Assembly (NCBI GenBank): GCA_036346405.1
Contig: CM070559.1
Coordinates: forward strand, 38,539,889 to 38,603,888
Origin: Phyllostachys edulis
Lineage: Eukaryota; Streptophyta; Magnoliopsida; Poales; Poaceae
DNA length: 64,000 nt
Direction: 5' to 3'
The notes under the pieces were generated by a model that was given only the letters and a program-made list of their open reading frames with translations, did no database searches and was not told the origin of the DNA. A program made the translations under genes and the position numbers. This document shows, in pieces, positions 1-10,029 of this stretch (the stretch's first letter is position 1; each line of letters begins with the position of its first letter).

Positions 1-119
1 TTATATCAACACTTGTCTATTGTTATGTCATAATCTTTTGTCACCCTAGATTGGCTCCTTATTTAGTTGGTATTATCATAACACCAATGTGGATTAGTTA
101 GATACGATTACGTTGCTTA

Positions 120-240
120 GCCATGCCACGAGTCATCATTTCATGTAAGTTGCAATTATGAACTTGACTAAGTGATTATAGCCATGCCACGAGTCATCAT
201 TTCATGTAAGTTGCAATTATGAACTTGACTAAGTGATTAT
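120..240. repeat. 61-bp direct tandem duplication
   Basis: Two essentially identical copies start at 120 and 181 (GCCATGCCACGAGTCATC...), with a period of 61 bp. It lies in the LTR and looks like recent slippage or unequal exchange, because the copies have not diverged. Confidence 0.95.
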
Positions 241-402
241 GGAACTATGTGATAAAAATATCTGTATTATGTGCTATTACTCGTTGATGGCATATGTTGC
301 ACTTAACCAACAGGGTGGGAAAGGATTTAGACAGAGGCAAATGGTACTGTGTGCTTTGGTGGAGCTATGTGCATGGGAATAATACACTGTGTGCATAGGG
401 AA

Positions 403-445
403 TAATAGCTAGAAATTGGAAGTCTAATAGCTAGAAATTGGAAGT
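403..445. repeat. 22-bp tandem duplication
   Basis: TAATAGCTAGAAATTGGAAG occurs at 403 and again at 425. It is a small local duplication inside the LTR. Confidence 0.9.
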
Positions 446-1539
446 ATTGCCTTGGTCAATTAAAGACTTAACTTTGTACGCCATTGAACTGAGCCTTACT
501 GTACGACCACATGCCTAGTATGGGACGGGCCTAACTTAGTAAGTTATGGATTCTTGACATTAATTACTCAGGTACTAGGTTAGGCTGTGTTGCATGGGTG
601 GAGGTGTGTTCTACCAAGTAGTCACATCGCGGGACGGTTCACCATTTCCCTGTCCAACAATGTGCGTCGGACTTGCTTCCTGTGTGGGGTAGTTTGGCTA
701 TAAAGCGCATCGGGAGTGTCAATGTTTGAGATGAAGTTTCTGAAATGTTTTGTTATGATTAGTGCTAGCTACACTAGTTGTATCGTATGGGTAAAGTGTA
801 CAACCTCTGCAGTGTGTTAATCAATCTATTCGAATAGTCGCGTCTGCGGTCATGCACATGCTCGGGGATTTCACACGAGGGGTAGTTTTCATAAAATACT
901 TGGGAAGAGAGCTGTGTGATCTAAGTCATATGGCTGTGTGAATAACTTGTTTAGGCTATGTGTCTTTGTGAAATCAAACTGTTAAAATTAATATTGTTTA
1001 TTTGTTTTACTTCATGTTTCAATCTATTATTCATATTCAAATTGCAAATGTCGTATTTCTGCAAAAGAACCACAGAAGCCATTCCTTTGGGATAAGCCAA
1101 TCATGTATAAATTGCATTCTGTGGTATGACTTGTGAGTACGGTTGTGTACTCATGCTGCTATAATCAATCAATGAAGTGGAGGAGTCTTACTTTGCTTTA
1201 GGAGCGCTTCTCTGAAGGTGCCTGTCGTTAGGGTCTTGATCCCAGTCGGTTGCCTGTGGCGAATTGATGGGATTCCGCTGAAGTTATCTATTCCGCTGTT
1301 TATTTCTCAATTGCTAGCCCTATGTGGCTTAATAAGTGTAAACTCGACAATAAGGTCAAAACCATTATTTGTTTATCAAATTACTCGTTTATGCTATTAA
1401 TCGTCTTGTGTGGATCGATATTCATCTATGTTGATACTGTGTGCACTAACGTGATCCTGGACTAGTGCATTATACACAGTGGGTCCAGAATTACATTTTT
1501 GGGTCCCAACACGCACTACTACAAAATAGGGTATAGAAG

Positions 1540-1935
1540 ACGCCTCATTACAAACGGTTCATTTGGAACCGTCTGTGTTATTATTATCACAGACGGTTCC
1601 AAATAAACCGTCTGTGATACATACCTATCACAGACGATTTATCACTGGAATTGTCTGTGATAAGTCACACACGGTTCTTATTACGAACCGTATGTGATAT
1701 GCTAGACTATCACATGACGGTTTATCACTGGAACCGTCTGTGATAAGTCGCACACGGTTCTTATTACGAACCATGTGTGATATGCTAGACTATCACAGAC
1801 GGTTTATTATTAGAACCGTTTGTGATAAGTTGCACACGGTTCTTATTAAGAACTGTGTGTGATATGCTAGACTATCACGAGCGGTTTATTCTTTGGGCTA
1901 TGCGTGATAAGTAATCCTGAGCGGTTCCGCAATGA
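1540..1935. repeat. CACTA 5' subterminal repeats
   Basis: Eight or more degenerate copies of the (A)CAGACGGTT(T) / AACCGTCTGTG motif occur in both orientations. They are joined by a repeated block of about 85 bp (TCGCACACGGTTCTTATTACG...ATGCTAGACTATCACA) seen near 1665, 1745 and 1830. These are probably transposase-binding sites. Confidence 0.85.
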
Positions 1936-1969
1936 ACCGTCGTGATATGCCTTTATAAAACCACTAGGG

Positions 1970-2320
1970 CTCGCCGTTCTTCTCCCAGTGCACTTAGCCT
2001 TTAAGCTCTCGCGCTGCTTTACGTCTCCTCTAGGGCTGCTTGGTTCCTGCTGCCGCCGCCTCCGACCTCGACGCCGCCACCCCCGACATCGGTGATGCTG
2101 CGTCGCCTCGACGCGTGGCGTCCTCCCCTTGTCGGCGTCCTCCCTCTGCACCGGCCTCCTCCCCGTGTCGGCGTCCTCCCTCTGCACCGGCCTCCTCCCC
2201 ACGTCGTCCTCCTTCCCGTGTCGGCCTCCTCCCCTGCACCGGCCTCCTCCCCCGCACCTCCCTCCTCCCCGCGTCGGCCTCCTCCCCTGCACCGGCCTCC
2301 TCCTTGCACCGTGAGTTCTT
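1970..2320 (+). repeat. GC-rich leader with ~36-bp tandem repeats
   Basis: This strongly C-rich tract has about four to five units built on GGCCTCCTCCCCGTGTCGG plus CGTCCTCCCTCTGCACC. All six frames stay open by composition, so the open frames here are not evidence of a protein. Position just inside the subterminal repeats suggests the element's promoter or first exon. Confidence 0.7.
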
Positions 2321-2329
2321 GTGCGGCAT

Positions 2330-3530
2330 CCTCTCTGTGAGTATTCCTATATTACGTTTGTGCATCACTTGATCTATATACTTATGTGCTAGATTGACTT
2401 CAAATTCTATATTAGATTGTGCACTGAGAGATAGCAAAAGTGGTTATGTGGGCTCGGTTGATCAGCTCTGTGATGAATGTCAAATCTGAAATCAATTTGC
2501 AGTGCTAGTTGGTACCTTGATCTTTATTAGTTCTGATTTCTGAATCTAGTACTAAAGATATTGCAAATTGATCAGTGGGCTTTGTTGACATGCTCTGTGA
2601 TGAACTCATCTTATCTTGAGATTGAATGTGATAGTTAGTTCATTCTTGAGCTCTATTGTATTACTTACTCTTGTCAATTTGATATCTTGTTAATTGGTTA
2701 CTTTCGGTTGAAAGCTAGTTATTCTGATTCTTCTGGTTCTTTTGATCTCTAGCATTTGAAGTGGATACTCTTATGTCAGCCAATCGGCTTTATCACTGAA
2801 CCTGTGACTTCATGTTCAGTTCTATTAAGAGTATTCAGTTTTTGTTGGTAATCTAACGACCAGTTTATGATTCTTCTAGTAGTCTATTTGACTGGAAGTT
2901 TAATCTGTTTTCGTTAACAGTTGAGATCATTTGACAGTTAAGCAAAGTATTGTTTAAAGCTCATAGTTTGAATTTATGTTACCATATTCATTTAATGAAG
3001 AGTATAGACAATAGGATTGAGATGGCAAAGACTCTCCTTCTAAGAGCACATAATAACATCAATCTTTAGTGTCTTATGCTGCTAATTGGTGGTTTGTTGC
3101 TATTAATGCTGAGCATAATATTGTGTTTAAATGACTTGAAAGAATTTCATGGGCACATGTTATTATGATCATTTACTTCATGCTGTTATTATGCTTTTAT
3201 GGCTAATAGTGATTGCTGGAATTAATTATGTTCATTTGACATTCAACAGGAAAGTTTTAGGTTCAGCTCAAGATCTGTTTGATAATTGTTAAATTTGATT
3301 AGTGAAGATATATTGACTGATGTACTGAGATTGCAAAGGTTAAATCCTTTGCATCCAGCATACTGAGAGCACTCTTTAACATCAATACTCTGAGCTTTTT
3401 GTATGACATGGAGATACTTCATATGTATATGTTGATTTGGTCATTTAAATGCTTGCAACAATCCTTTGTTGATTTGGTCATTTAAATGCTTATATTGTTT
3501 TTTCAAAGTCAATTAGTGAAGAGTATAGAC
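2330..3530. other. AT-rich intron-like stretch of the CACTA element
   Basis: About 1.2 kb between the GC-rich leader and the first recognisable coding block has no open frame of note and a T-rich composition. It fits a long first intron or 5' untranslated region. I see nothing else in it. Confidence 0.5.
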
Positions 3531-3538
3531 TGGTTGAG

Positions 3539-4629
3539 ATGGCAGAGGCGCCGTCTTCGCCGCCGCCACCGACGCCGCCTAGTGCGTTTGGATTTCCGTC
3601 GACGATAACGATACGTAAGCGACATGGCAGAGGAAAATCGAAATTGCCTGCGGGCCGACTGATCATCACGGAGGTCAGTGACGTTGGGATCCCTCTGAGT
3701 CCCCAAAGATCAGCAGCGAGATTCCGAACAATCTGCGGGATACTTGCAAGGGAACGGGTCCCCATCACCACACCAAACTGGAAGTCTCTGACGAAAGAAC
3801 AGAGAGGCGCGCTACGGACAGAACTTTCAAGCAAGTTCACTATCCCAGAAGCAGACATGGAACACGTGGAACGGCAGGCGTTGCTCTCGATGGATAATGC
3901 GTGGAGGACCTTCAAGAGTGTTCTTGTCACGAAGTATGTGAACACGAGTGAGATGCCCTTCGTGAAGTATGGATTCTTGACGCGGGAAACATGGGACACC
4001 TTTGTGGCTATGAAGACGACGGCCGAATTTAAGGAGCAAAGTGCGGCGCACAAAGCTCTCCAGACATGAAACACTTACCCCCACAGACTTGGCACCGCTG
4101 GATACGTGGCTAAATCCATGCAATGGGCGGAGGAGGAGAAGCATAGCAGGGCCATTTCTTGGGATCATAGACCCGCGTTCCTAAAATTTGGTTAAGCGAG
4201 GGCAAAAGTCTCGTCTTGAGCGACATCTCTTTCACAAACCCGGCAAACCAGGAAGTGTCCCAACGTGTGGTAAATATGTCGAACTACCTAGTTGTTAATA
4301 AGTCTGTAACTTCATAGTGTCTATAATAACATGATGACCTCTTGCAGCATGAATTGACTGTCCAAACTTCCCAAGGCTCCTTCAAAGCAGACAGGGAGAA
4401 GGATATGCTATCTATGGCCTTGGAAAACAAGGAGCACCCGGGTCACACGCGAGGCCTTGGGGTTACCGTACCTTGGAGTTATGGATTCCGAGGTGACTAC
4501 GACACGTATAGGAGTTGGAAGAGATCTAAGGTCAAGCACGAGGACCGGTTGGTACAGATGCTTACTGCAAAATTTGAAGGACAAATAACACAATTGCAGG
4601 ATCAACTCAATCAACTTCAACGATCATAA
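3539..4629 (+). pseudogene. En/Spm-type plant transposon protein (Transposase_24-like), N-terminal part
   Basis: Two coding blocks on the same strand match the layout of the Ptta/En/Spm proteins of grass CACTA elements. The first, from an ATG at 3539 to a stop at 4069, has a proline-rich start, then a basic stretch, then helical segments with W-rich motifs (TTPNWKSLTKEQ, MDNAWRTFKS). The second, about 4342-4629, has the family's REKDMLSMAL and PEHPGxTRG-like (KEHPGHTRGLG) motifs and ends in a short glutamine-rich coiled coil. The family is thought to bind the subterminal repeats. A stop at 4070 and loss of frame between the blocks (4070-4340) make an intact protein unlikely, unless introns remove them. 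The start is the first ATG of the open stretch. Confidence 0.7.
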
Positions 4630-4771
4630 GCCGCCCCGTTATTTTGGGAGCGATGGCGTCGCATCCGCATAATTACGAACATGATGGCGTCCAATTACCT
4701 ATTGGCGACATCAAGGTAATGTACATCTCGGAATACTCCAAAGATAGACCTATAGGGCGCCTTAGCTAATT

Positions 4772-6677
4772 GTGTATCGTTTTGTAGGAGCCGATGCTCG
4801 CAAGCTCCAAGTGAGGATGGTTGGGTCTATTTCTATTGAAATTTGGGAGAAATTTGGCGTATCCATGCTAGGAAGGACGATACAACACGGTGCCCGGTGG
4901 CGTGAGGTTACACCAGGTCAGTGGATATGGTACATGACAATTTCATGGCCGTCCTACCGAGATTCGCCCGACGAAGACATCAGAATACTAGGGGATGCCA
5001 TGCACACTTTTATCCAGTGGCCCAAGAAGGACATCGCCCTGGACCCCAGCAGTGCCGCGATCTCGACACGACCCTTCCTCTCCAACGGGACCCATGATGA
5101 CTCCACCTCATCATCCTTCGCCCCCAGAAGGTCACCTCATGGGTTCCCGTAGAGAAGACACCGAAGGAACAAAAAAAGTGTACCGCCATATCGGTTCCCG
5201 TAGAGAAGACGCCGAAGGAACAAGAAAAGCGTGCCGCCGTATCGGTTCCCGTAGAGAAGACGCGAAGGAACAAGAAAAGCATGCCGCCGTATCGGTTCCC
5301 GAGTCGTCTCGCAAGAAGACGCTGCCAATCGTTAAGGTCAAATCGAAATCGATGAACATTAAGGCACCTACCAACTCCGGGAAGTACTCCATCGGAAACC
5401 GTTGTGCTCCAGCGCAAATTACTCTGCGGTGGACTAGCTTGTCGAGCTTTGCATGCAGGTACATCTTGGAAGAACAAAGAGAAAGGGTGCGATCTTTGGA
5501 ATCACCGTCAGGTACAAGAATGAGCATTTCTTCAACGGGTCAGGCCATTTTGTCGTGGGCTTCAACGACTTGTACAACCTATTCAACCTTGCTGCCCTCA
5601 GCGCCTCGCTTCTCGATGTTGGACCTTTGTAAGTGTGTGTACAATCAAGTTACGCATTCATGTAATCTGATAAATATCACAACTCATTGCTTATGTATAG
5701 ATACATGATGAAAAAAGCACAGGAATGTTCGAACGGTGGGTTTCTCGACCCACACGTGGTCTCTATGCAAACCATCGAAGCGAGGCGCATCCTTAAGTCC
5801 GAGAACTACATAACGGCGGGATTGCTTCGTTAGGACAACAAGGACTACATAGTGGTGCCCTACAACCAGGGGTAAGTGCTTCACTACTTGCTATATAAAT
5901 TTCATTTGTAATTTATCGCATGCCACGAACTTAGGTTTAATGACTATAGCGACATACATGAGTAGGAACCATCTTTGGATCCTTTTAGTCATTATACCAA
6001 GAGAAACAATGTAATATACCTTGATTCCCTAATCGACCTTGAAACACGACTTGACATTACGATAGGAATACTCAACAGGTATGCTCATTTCCTCCATACA
6101 TAACTCTATTGTAATCTTCCTTCATTTGAAATAGCCGAGGATAACTTTTTGGAATCATGTAGGTCGTTCAAAGCCTATGTTCGCAACGAAGGACTATACA
6201 AGGGGGGATCGAAGGACACACTGACACACAGGACGCGATTTTCGGTATGCGCTATAACACAATAATGCTATATCATACTTCGTAATAATGCATCTTGATC
6301 TTACTATATCTATATATGTAATTCTATTTTTGCAGTGCCACCAGCAAAAAAACTGATGAGCTATGTGCATTCTATGTTTGCCATCATATGCGGCAAATCA
6401 TTAATACTAAGACAAAGGATCCCCAGGTTTGTCAATCTCGAAATAATTATTTTCGAATTATAAATTTAAATATATATGCTTACCACTTTACTCTTGCTAG
6501 CGACAAGGCTTGACGATAGAATCAGATGCACTCGTTGCGAGCGAGATCGTGGACGTTCGAGAGAAGCTCTGCGACTTCATCAAGACAGATATCATTAACC
6601 CCAATGAAGACTTTCACTCCGTCACCGACGCAGAGTTTCACCCTGTCGGCACCTCTCAACCACATGCAAACAAATAA
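4772..6677 (+). pseudogene. CACTA-encoded Ulp1-like (C48) cysteine protease region, broken
   Basis: A DUF8039-like block (WYMTISWPSYRDSPDED... AMHTFIQW, about 4772-5050) is followed by a short repeat linker and then protease pieces split by introns. These pieces are FNDLYNLFNLAALSASLLD before a donor near 5628, the His block NHLWILLVIIPR near 5970, YLDSLIDLETR with the Asp near 6030, and LCAFYVCHHMRQI with the likely nucleophile Cys near 6364 after an acceptor at 6334. A final exon ends at a TAA near 6677. The order His, Asp, Cys matches C48 peptidases such as Ulp1 and those carried by grass CACTA elements. Breaks seen are an in-frame TAG near 5832, a one-base loss near 6010 in the His-Asp block, and shifted frames around 5480. 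I judge it non-functional. Confidence 0.7.
5140..5310 (+). repeat. 51-bp coding tandem repeat
   Basis: TTCCCGTAGAGAAGAC recurs at about 5146, 5197 and 5248, with a degenerate fourth start near 5298. In the frame of the protease gene this encodes a roughly 17-residue lysine/glutamate-rich unit (PVEKTPKEQ...SV), a likely flexible linker between the DUF8039-like and protease parts. Confidence 0.8.
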
Positions 6678-6859
6678 TCCAATTGTAACTATAGCGAGAA
6701 TACTTGAACAAATTTTTTTGTAATTTATTTTGAGTAATGATCACTTTGAGTTGTCAAAAATTGATTATCTGTGATGTATCTATTTTCTACATGCTTGTTT
6801 TTAGAGGGCATGGCTAGCAATTCCTGAGGCTAGCCAAAAATCAAAAAAAAAGTGGTTAG

Positions 6860-7105
6860 GGTAATGAACTATCACAGACGGTTTTTTGTTAAAATCGTCT
6901 GTGATGGTACGTATCATTGACGGTTTTTAATGGAAACCATCTGTGATACGTACCTTCACAAATGGTTTTAACAAAAAACCGTCTGTGTTATTCGTATCAC
7001 AAACGGTTTTTTAACCGTCTGTGATAACCCTTGTTATCACAGATATACAAATACAGACGGTTTGGAAACCGTCTGTGATGACGGTTCTGAACCGTCTGTG
7101 ATGAG
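6860..7105. repeat. CACTA 3' subterminal repeats
   Basis: Dense copies of CACAGACGGTTTT, AAAACCGTCTGTG and close variants occur in both orientations up to the right TIR. They mirror the 5' subterminal region. Confidence 0.85.
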
Positions 7106-7124
7106 GCTTCCTGTAGTAGTGATG

Positions 7125-7443
7125 TGCGTGCAAGTCAAGCAGATATCTATGCCATACATATCCAAGTACTACGACATGCACCATCCTTTCAGGACATGGA
7201 TTGCTGAGTTCCACTCGTATGGCATGGACATGAAATATAGGGATCTTCGGTGGGAGATGGTGAAATGAGGCTCGAACAAAGCCTTGAAGGCAACTAGGAA
7301 GGGATGATGGTAGATGTGGCACTTCCGAAACGATATGGATGATAGCCAGCGTGGGGACTAGAGCCCCCGAGGAAGTGCCAGAAATGCAAGACCTTTGGCC
7401 ACTCCATGAAGGATTGCCCCAGCAGACTGAGTTTGTCTAGGCG
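7125..7443 (+). pseudogene. MULE/FAR1-type transposase C-terminal fragment with zinc knuckle
   Basis: In one frame the 3' part reads FRNDMDDSQ, a stop, then KCQKCKTFGHSMKDCP. That is a C-x2-C-x4-H-x4-C knuckle like the one closing many plant MULE transposases. Upstream (7130-7265) is an open stretch with WIAEFHSYGMDMKYRDLRW, which I cannot assign firmly. There are several in-frame stops. The fragment directly abuts the CACTA right end. Confidence 0.5.
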
Positions 7444-7559
7444 TCCGTAGTCCGTAGTCACGGAGGACTTCACCTTCGTGCATATTTGTACCATTTTAGT
7501 TCCACTATTTGCATGTTGTAATTCTAAAATTTGCACTCAGGGTAAAAGTGCAATCCATC

Positions 7560-8331
7560 GTGAGCACCAGAAAATAGAACTTAAAGTCCTCTATGGCATA
7601 GGTGAAAGCCTAGAACACATGGTCCAGTATGAAACAGTTAGGGCCTCCATCAGGATCTTAACTTTGAACCTTGTTTATGTACGTGCTGGGGTTTGCTTCG
7701 GCAATCTGGTGAAGCATTCTCGGCACAAAGTTGTATGCCTCCTCGTATGTCTCGTACATGGCCTTGATAACCTTTTGCTTCGCTCGTCAGACCTTGCTAT
7801 AGCTGACTGGATAACCAACCAGATTAGCGACTTGTGACAATAACATCTTGGGGGAGACAGACATGTCCTCCGCAACTAGGTGGCTAATGAGGCTTACCAC
7901 ATATGCAGAAGTCAGATTCCAATGCTGTCGCAGCGGCTCGCTAAGCTCGCAAGTGTGGTTGATCACCGCCTTCACTGTGAAGACCGAGTCAAAGAACTTT
8001 GCCCGCTTCCTGGGGCACTAGCATCATCAAGGTTTTCTGGCGCCCTGCGCACAAAACTCACGTACACCATCAGCTTCCCGTATATCGCCGCCTCGGGTTG
8101 GGAAGCAATATGCATGTACTGGCCCCATGCTACGCTTCCATTCACCTTGACTAGTTCCCATACGCCCTGCCCTTCCCTATTCGTGCAGGTGATCCTCTTC
8201 GATGACAAGTTTCTTTGTCGTTGCCTCCGTGTCGAACTCCCTCCGGATGCAGCTCCTAATCTCATGAATATTCATCGCATCGAGACCCTCCGGATGCAGC
8301 TCCTAAGCTCCTAAGCCACAACAACCCAATT
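7560..8331 (-). pseudogene. MULE transposase N-terminal fragment
   Basis: Read on the minus strand, shifting frames give the conserved N-terminal block of Mutator-like transposases: NLTSAYVVSLISHLVAEDMS, then SPKMLLSQVANLVGYPVSYS, then a short EEAYNFVPRML-like stretch and AEANPSTYINKVQS, then DHVF-AFTYAIEDF, which sits where the first catalytic-domain strand usually begins. Frames change near 7790 and 7690 and there are stops, so it is dead. The first part (8265-7975) is open but less conserved. It faces the plus-strand fragment at 7125-7443 tail to tail. They are probably from different copies or a rearranged one. Confidence 0.7.
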
Positions 8332-8339
8332 TACGGTAC

Positions 8340-9230
8340 GCAATATAATAAACAGGTCACACTACGTAGTCTATATTTCAATTAGTTTAATGTACATGAC
8401 TATTTAAATAGTATTATTTCATTAATTACGATAATTAAATAGGAATAAAGTAATTAAGAGTAATTAATTACGATTAAATTATTTGCCACTAATTAACTAT
8501 AGCGAAACAATTACAACATATTAACAACGACTAAATTAAACACAACTAATTAAATACGAGTAATTAAATATGAATAATTTGTTAATTAGCAATAAATTAA
8601 TTATGAGTAATTCATTACACCTAATTAATTAGCACTAAATTAATTACGATTAATTAATTACCACTAATTAACTACGCATCATTAATTAATCGTAATTCAT
8701 TACCACTAATTAACTATGAGTCATTACTTACCAATTAATTAATTACGTCTACATAATTACGACCACTTAATTAGCACTAATTTAATTGCCACTAATAAAC
8801 TACGACTAAATTAATTATGATTTATTAATTACGACTAATTAACTATGAGTATTTAATTATGACTACTTAATTACCACTAATTAACTAAGCCTAAATTAAT
8901 TATGATTTATTTAATAAGACTAATTAATTAATGACTACTTAATTACAACTAATTAACTATGATTATTTAATTAAGACTATTTAATTACCACTAATAACCT
9001 ACGCCTAAATTAATTATGATTTATTAATTATGACTAATTAATACTTAATTACCACTTATTATATGCGACTAATTAACTATGAGTATTTCATTACAAATAC
9101 TTAATTGCCACATATAAACTACGAGTGAGTCAACTACGCCTTAATTAATTAGGATTAATTATTTATGAGTAATAAATTACCACTAATTAACTACGACTGA
9201 AATAATTACAACTAATGCATTGGAAAAAAA
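8340..9230. repeat. AT-rich degenerate TAATTA(C/T)GA(C/G)TAATTAACTA block
   Basis: Nearly 900 bp are made of loosely repeated units of 10-20 bp built on TAATTA, ACTAATTAACTA and GACTACTTAATTA. There is no fixed period and no open frame. It could be a degenerate minisatellite or the AT-rich flank of the MULE. Confidence 0.8.
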
Positions 9231-9627
9231 ATTACCTTCCCTTGATGTCGACCTCACTGTACTTATACGGTCCTAATCACTACTGTAATCACTCTTTAAT
9301 CCACAATGTGATCGAATTTTTTTTACTTCAATTCTCTCTATTCTTAATGCTGAGCGCGAGAACAAGAGCGATCGTGACGCCGGTTTTATAGCCATGCGAA
9401 GGCGTTGCGCACTGACCACGAAGCAATGAGAAAGAATCCTACGTGATGTGCGATGTGATTATGCATGCATGCGGACGGAGGCAGCGAGGTGATGGAGTTG
9501 ATGAATGGGACGGGGGAGAAGATCGATGGGGTAGGGGATGCTTTCGGTGGTAGGTGAAAACATGCACGTGCCCTAGCCAGAGGGGGATCTGGCCTAGGGA
9601 TTAAATTTGGCCCCTAGGGGCATGGAC
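9231..9627. other. Intergenic stretch, nothing recognised
   Basis: Composition changes from AT-rich to mixed. It contains a TTTTATAG motif near 9384. No coding similarity is seen on either strand. Confidence 0.5.
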
Positions 9628-9843
9628 GAGCTAGGTCTGGCCCCTAGGGGACCAGACTTGACACGTGGCGGGTAGGGAGGGCATCCGATCCCTAGATGAC
9701 CGAACGAGAGGAGTCCGACTCCCAAGGGACTGCATGAGCTAGGTCCGATCCCCAGGGGACCAAACTTGACATGTGGCCGGCAAGGAGGGAATCTGGGCCC
9801 CAGGTGACTGGACGAGAGGAGTTCGGGCGCTGGAGGAACGACA
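9628..9843. repeat. 108-bp tandem duplication, GC-rich
   Basis: GAGCTAGGTC(T/C)G starts at 9628 and 9736. The two copies share CCCC(T/A)(A/G)GGGGACCA(G/A)ACTTGACA(C/T)GTGGC and the ACGAGAGGAGT(C/T)CG end with scattered differences, so it is an older duplication. Open frames across it are compositional. Confidence 0.85.
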
Positions 9844-10029
9844 GCGGCTACATGGCCCATGTCTGGGCGAGGAAGGTGCGGCAGCGGCGACATGGTGGTG
9901 TGGGGGCTATCCGGGCGCAAGGGGAACGGTGGAGAATGTGTCTGGACGCGGGAGAAACGATGGCAGATGCATGTCAGCTGCCAGATCGTCTGTTGTGCCT
10001 TTTTGGCATTACGACGCGTTGGCGATCAA
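9844..10029. other. GC-rich stretch, nothing recognised
   Basis: This stretch continues the composition of the tandem block. No similarity is recognised. Confidence 0.4.

Larger units (their letters stand above)
1..1511 (+). mobile_element. 3' part of a Tekay/Del-like gypsy LTR
   Basis: No coding sequence is visible. The stretch shares landmarks, in the same order, with the LTR parts at 36883-38291 and with the solo LTR at 26925-30216. These are a CTTGTCACC stretch near the start of the shared part, a GTAAAG(T)TGTACAACCTCTG block at 791-812 followed by an (A/C)TATT(C/T)GAATAG block, and a closing GGACTAGTG...ACAGxG...GGGTCCCAACA end. The sequence ends in CA at 1511, as LTRs do, three bases before the CACTA element. 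The 5' end lies outside the window, so it could be a solo LTR or the 3' LTR of a full element. Confidence 0.65.
1514..7121 (+). mobile_element. CACTA (En/Spm) DNA transposon, decayed
   Basis: The left end starts CACTACTACA at 1514. The right end is the reverse complement, TGTAGTAGTG, ending at 7121. Beyond the first ten bases the ends keep a related GCCTCAT...ACA(A/G)ACGGTT stretch. Multiple ACAGACGGTT-like motifs in both orientations fill the first 400 and last 250 bp, as expected for the subterminal repeats that CACTA transposases bind. The 3-bp flanks are ACG and ATG, so the target duplication is one mismatch from perfect. Inside are remnants of an En/Spm-type plant transposon protein and a C48 protease, both broken. 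The element lies just beyond the LTR that ends at 1511. Confidence 0.9.

Noticed and set aside
1867..2437. Overlapping open frames of 96-141 codons on both strands
   Set aside because: They come from the C-rich tandem repeats of the CACTA leader. All frames are open by composition and the peptides are low-complexity Arg/Gly or Pro/Ser.
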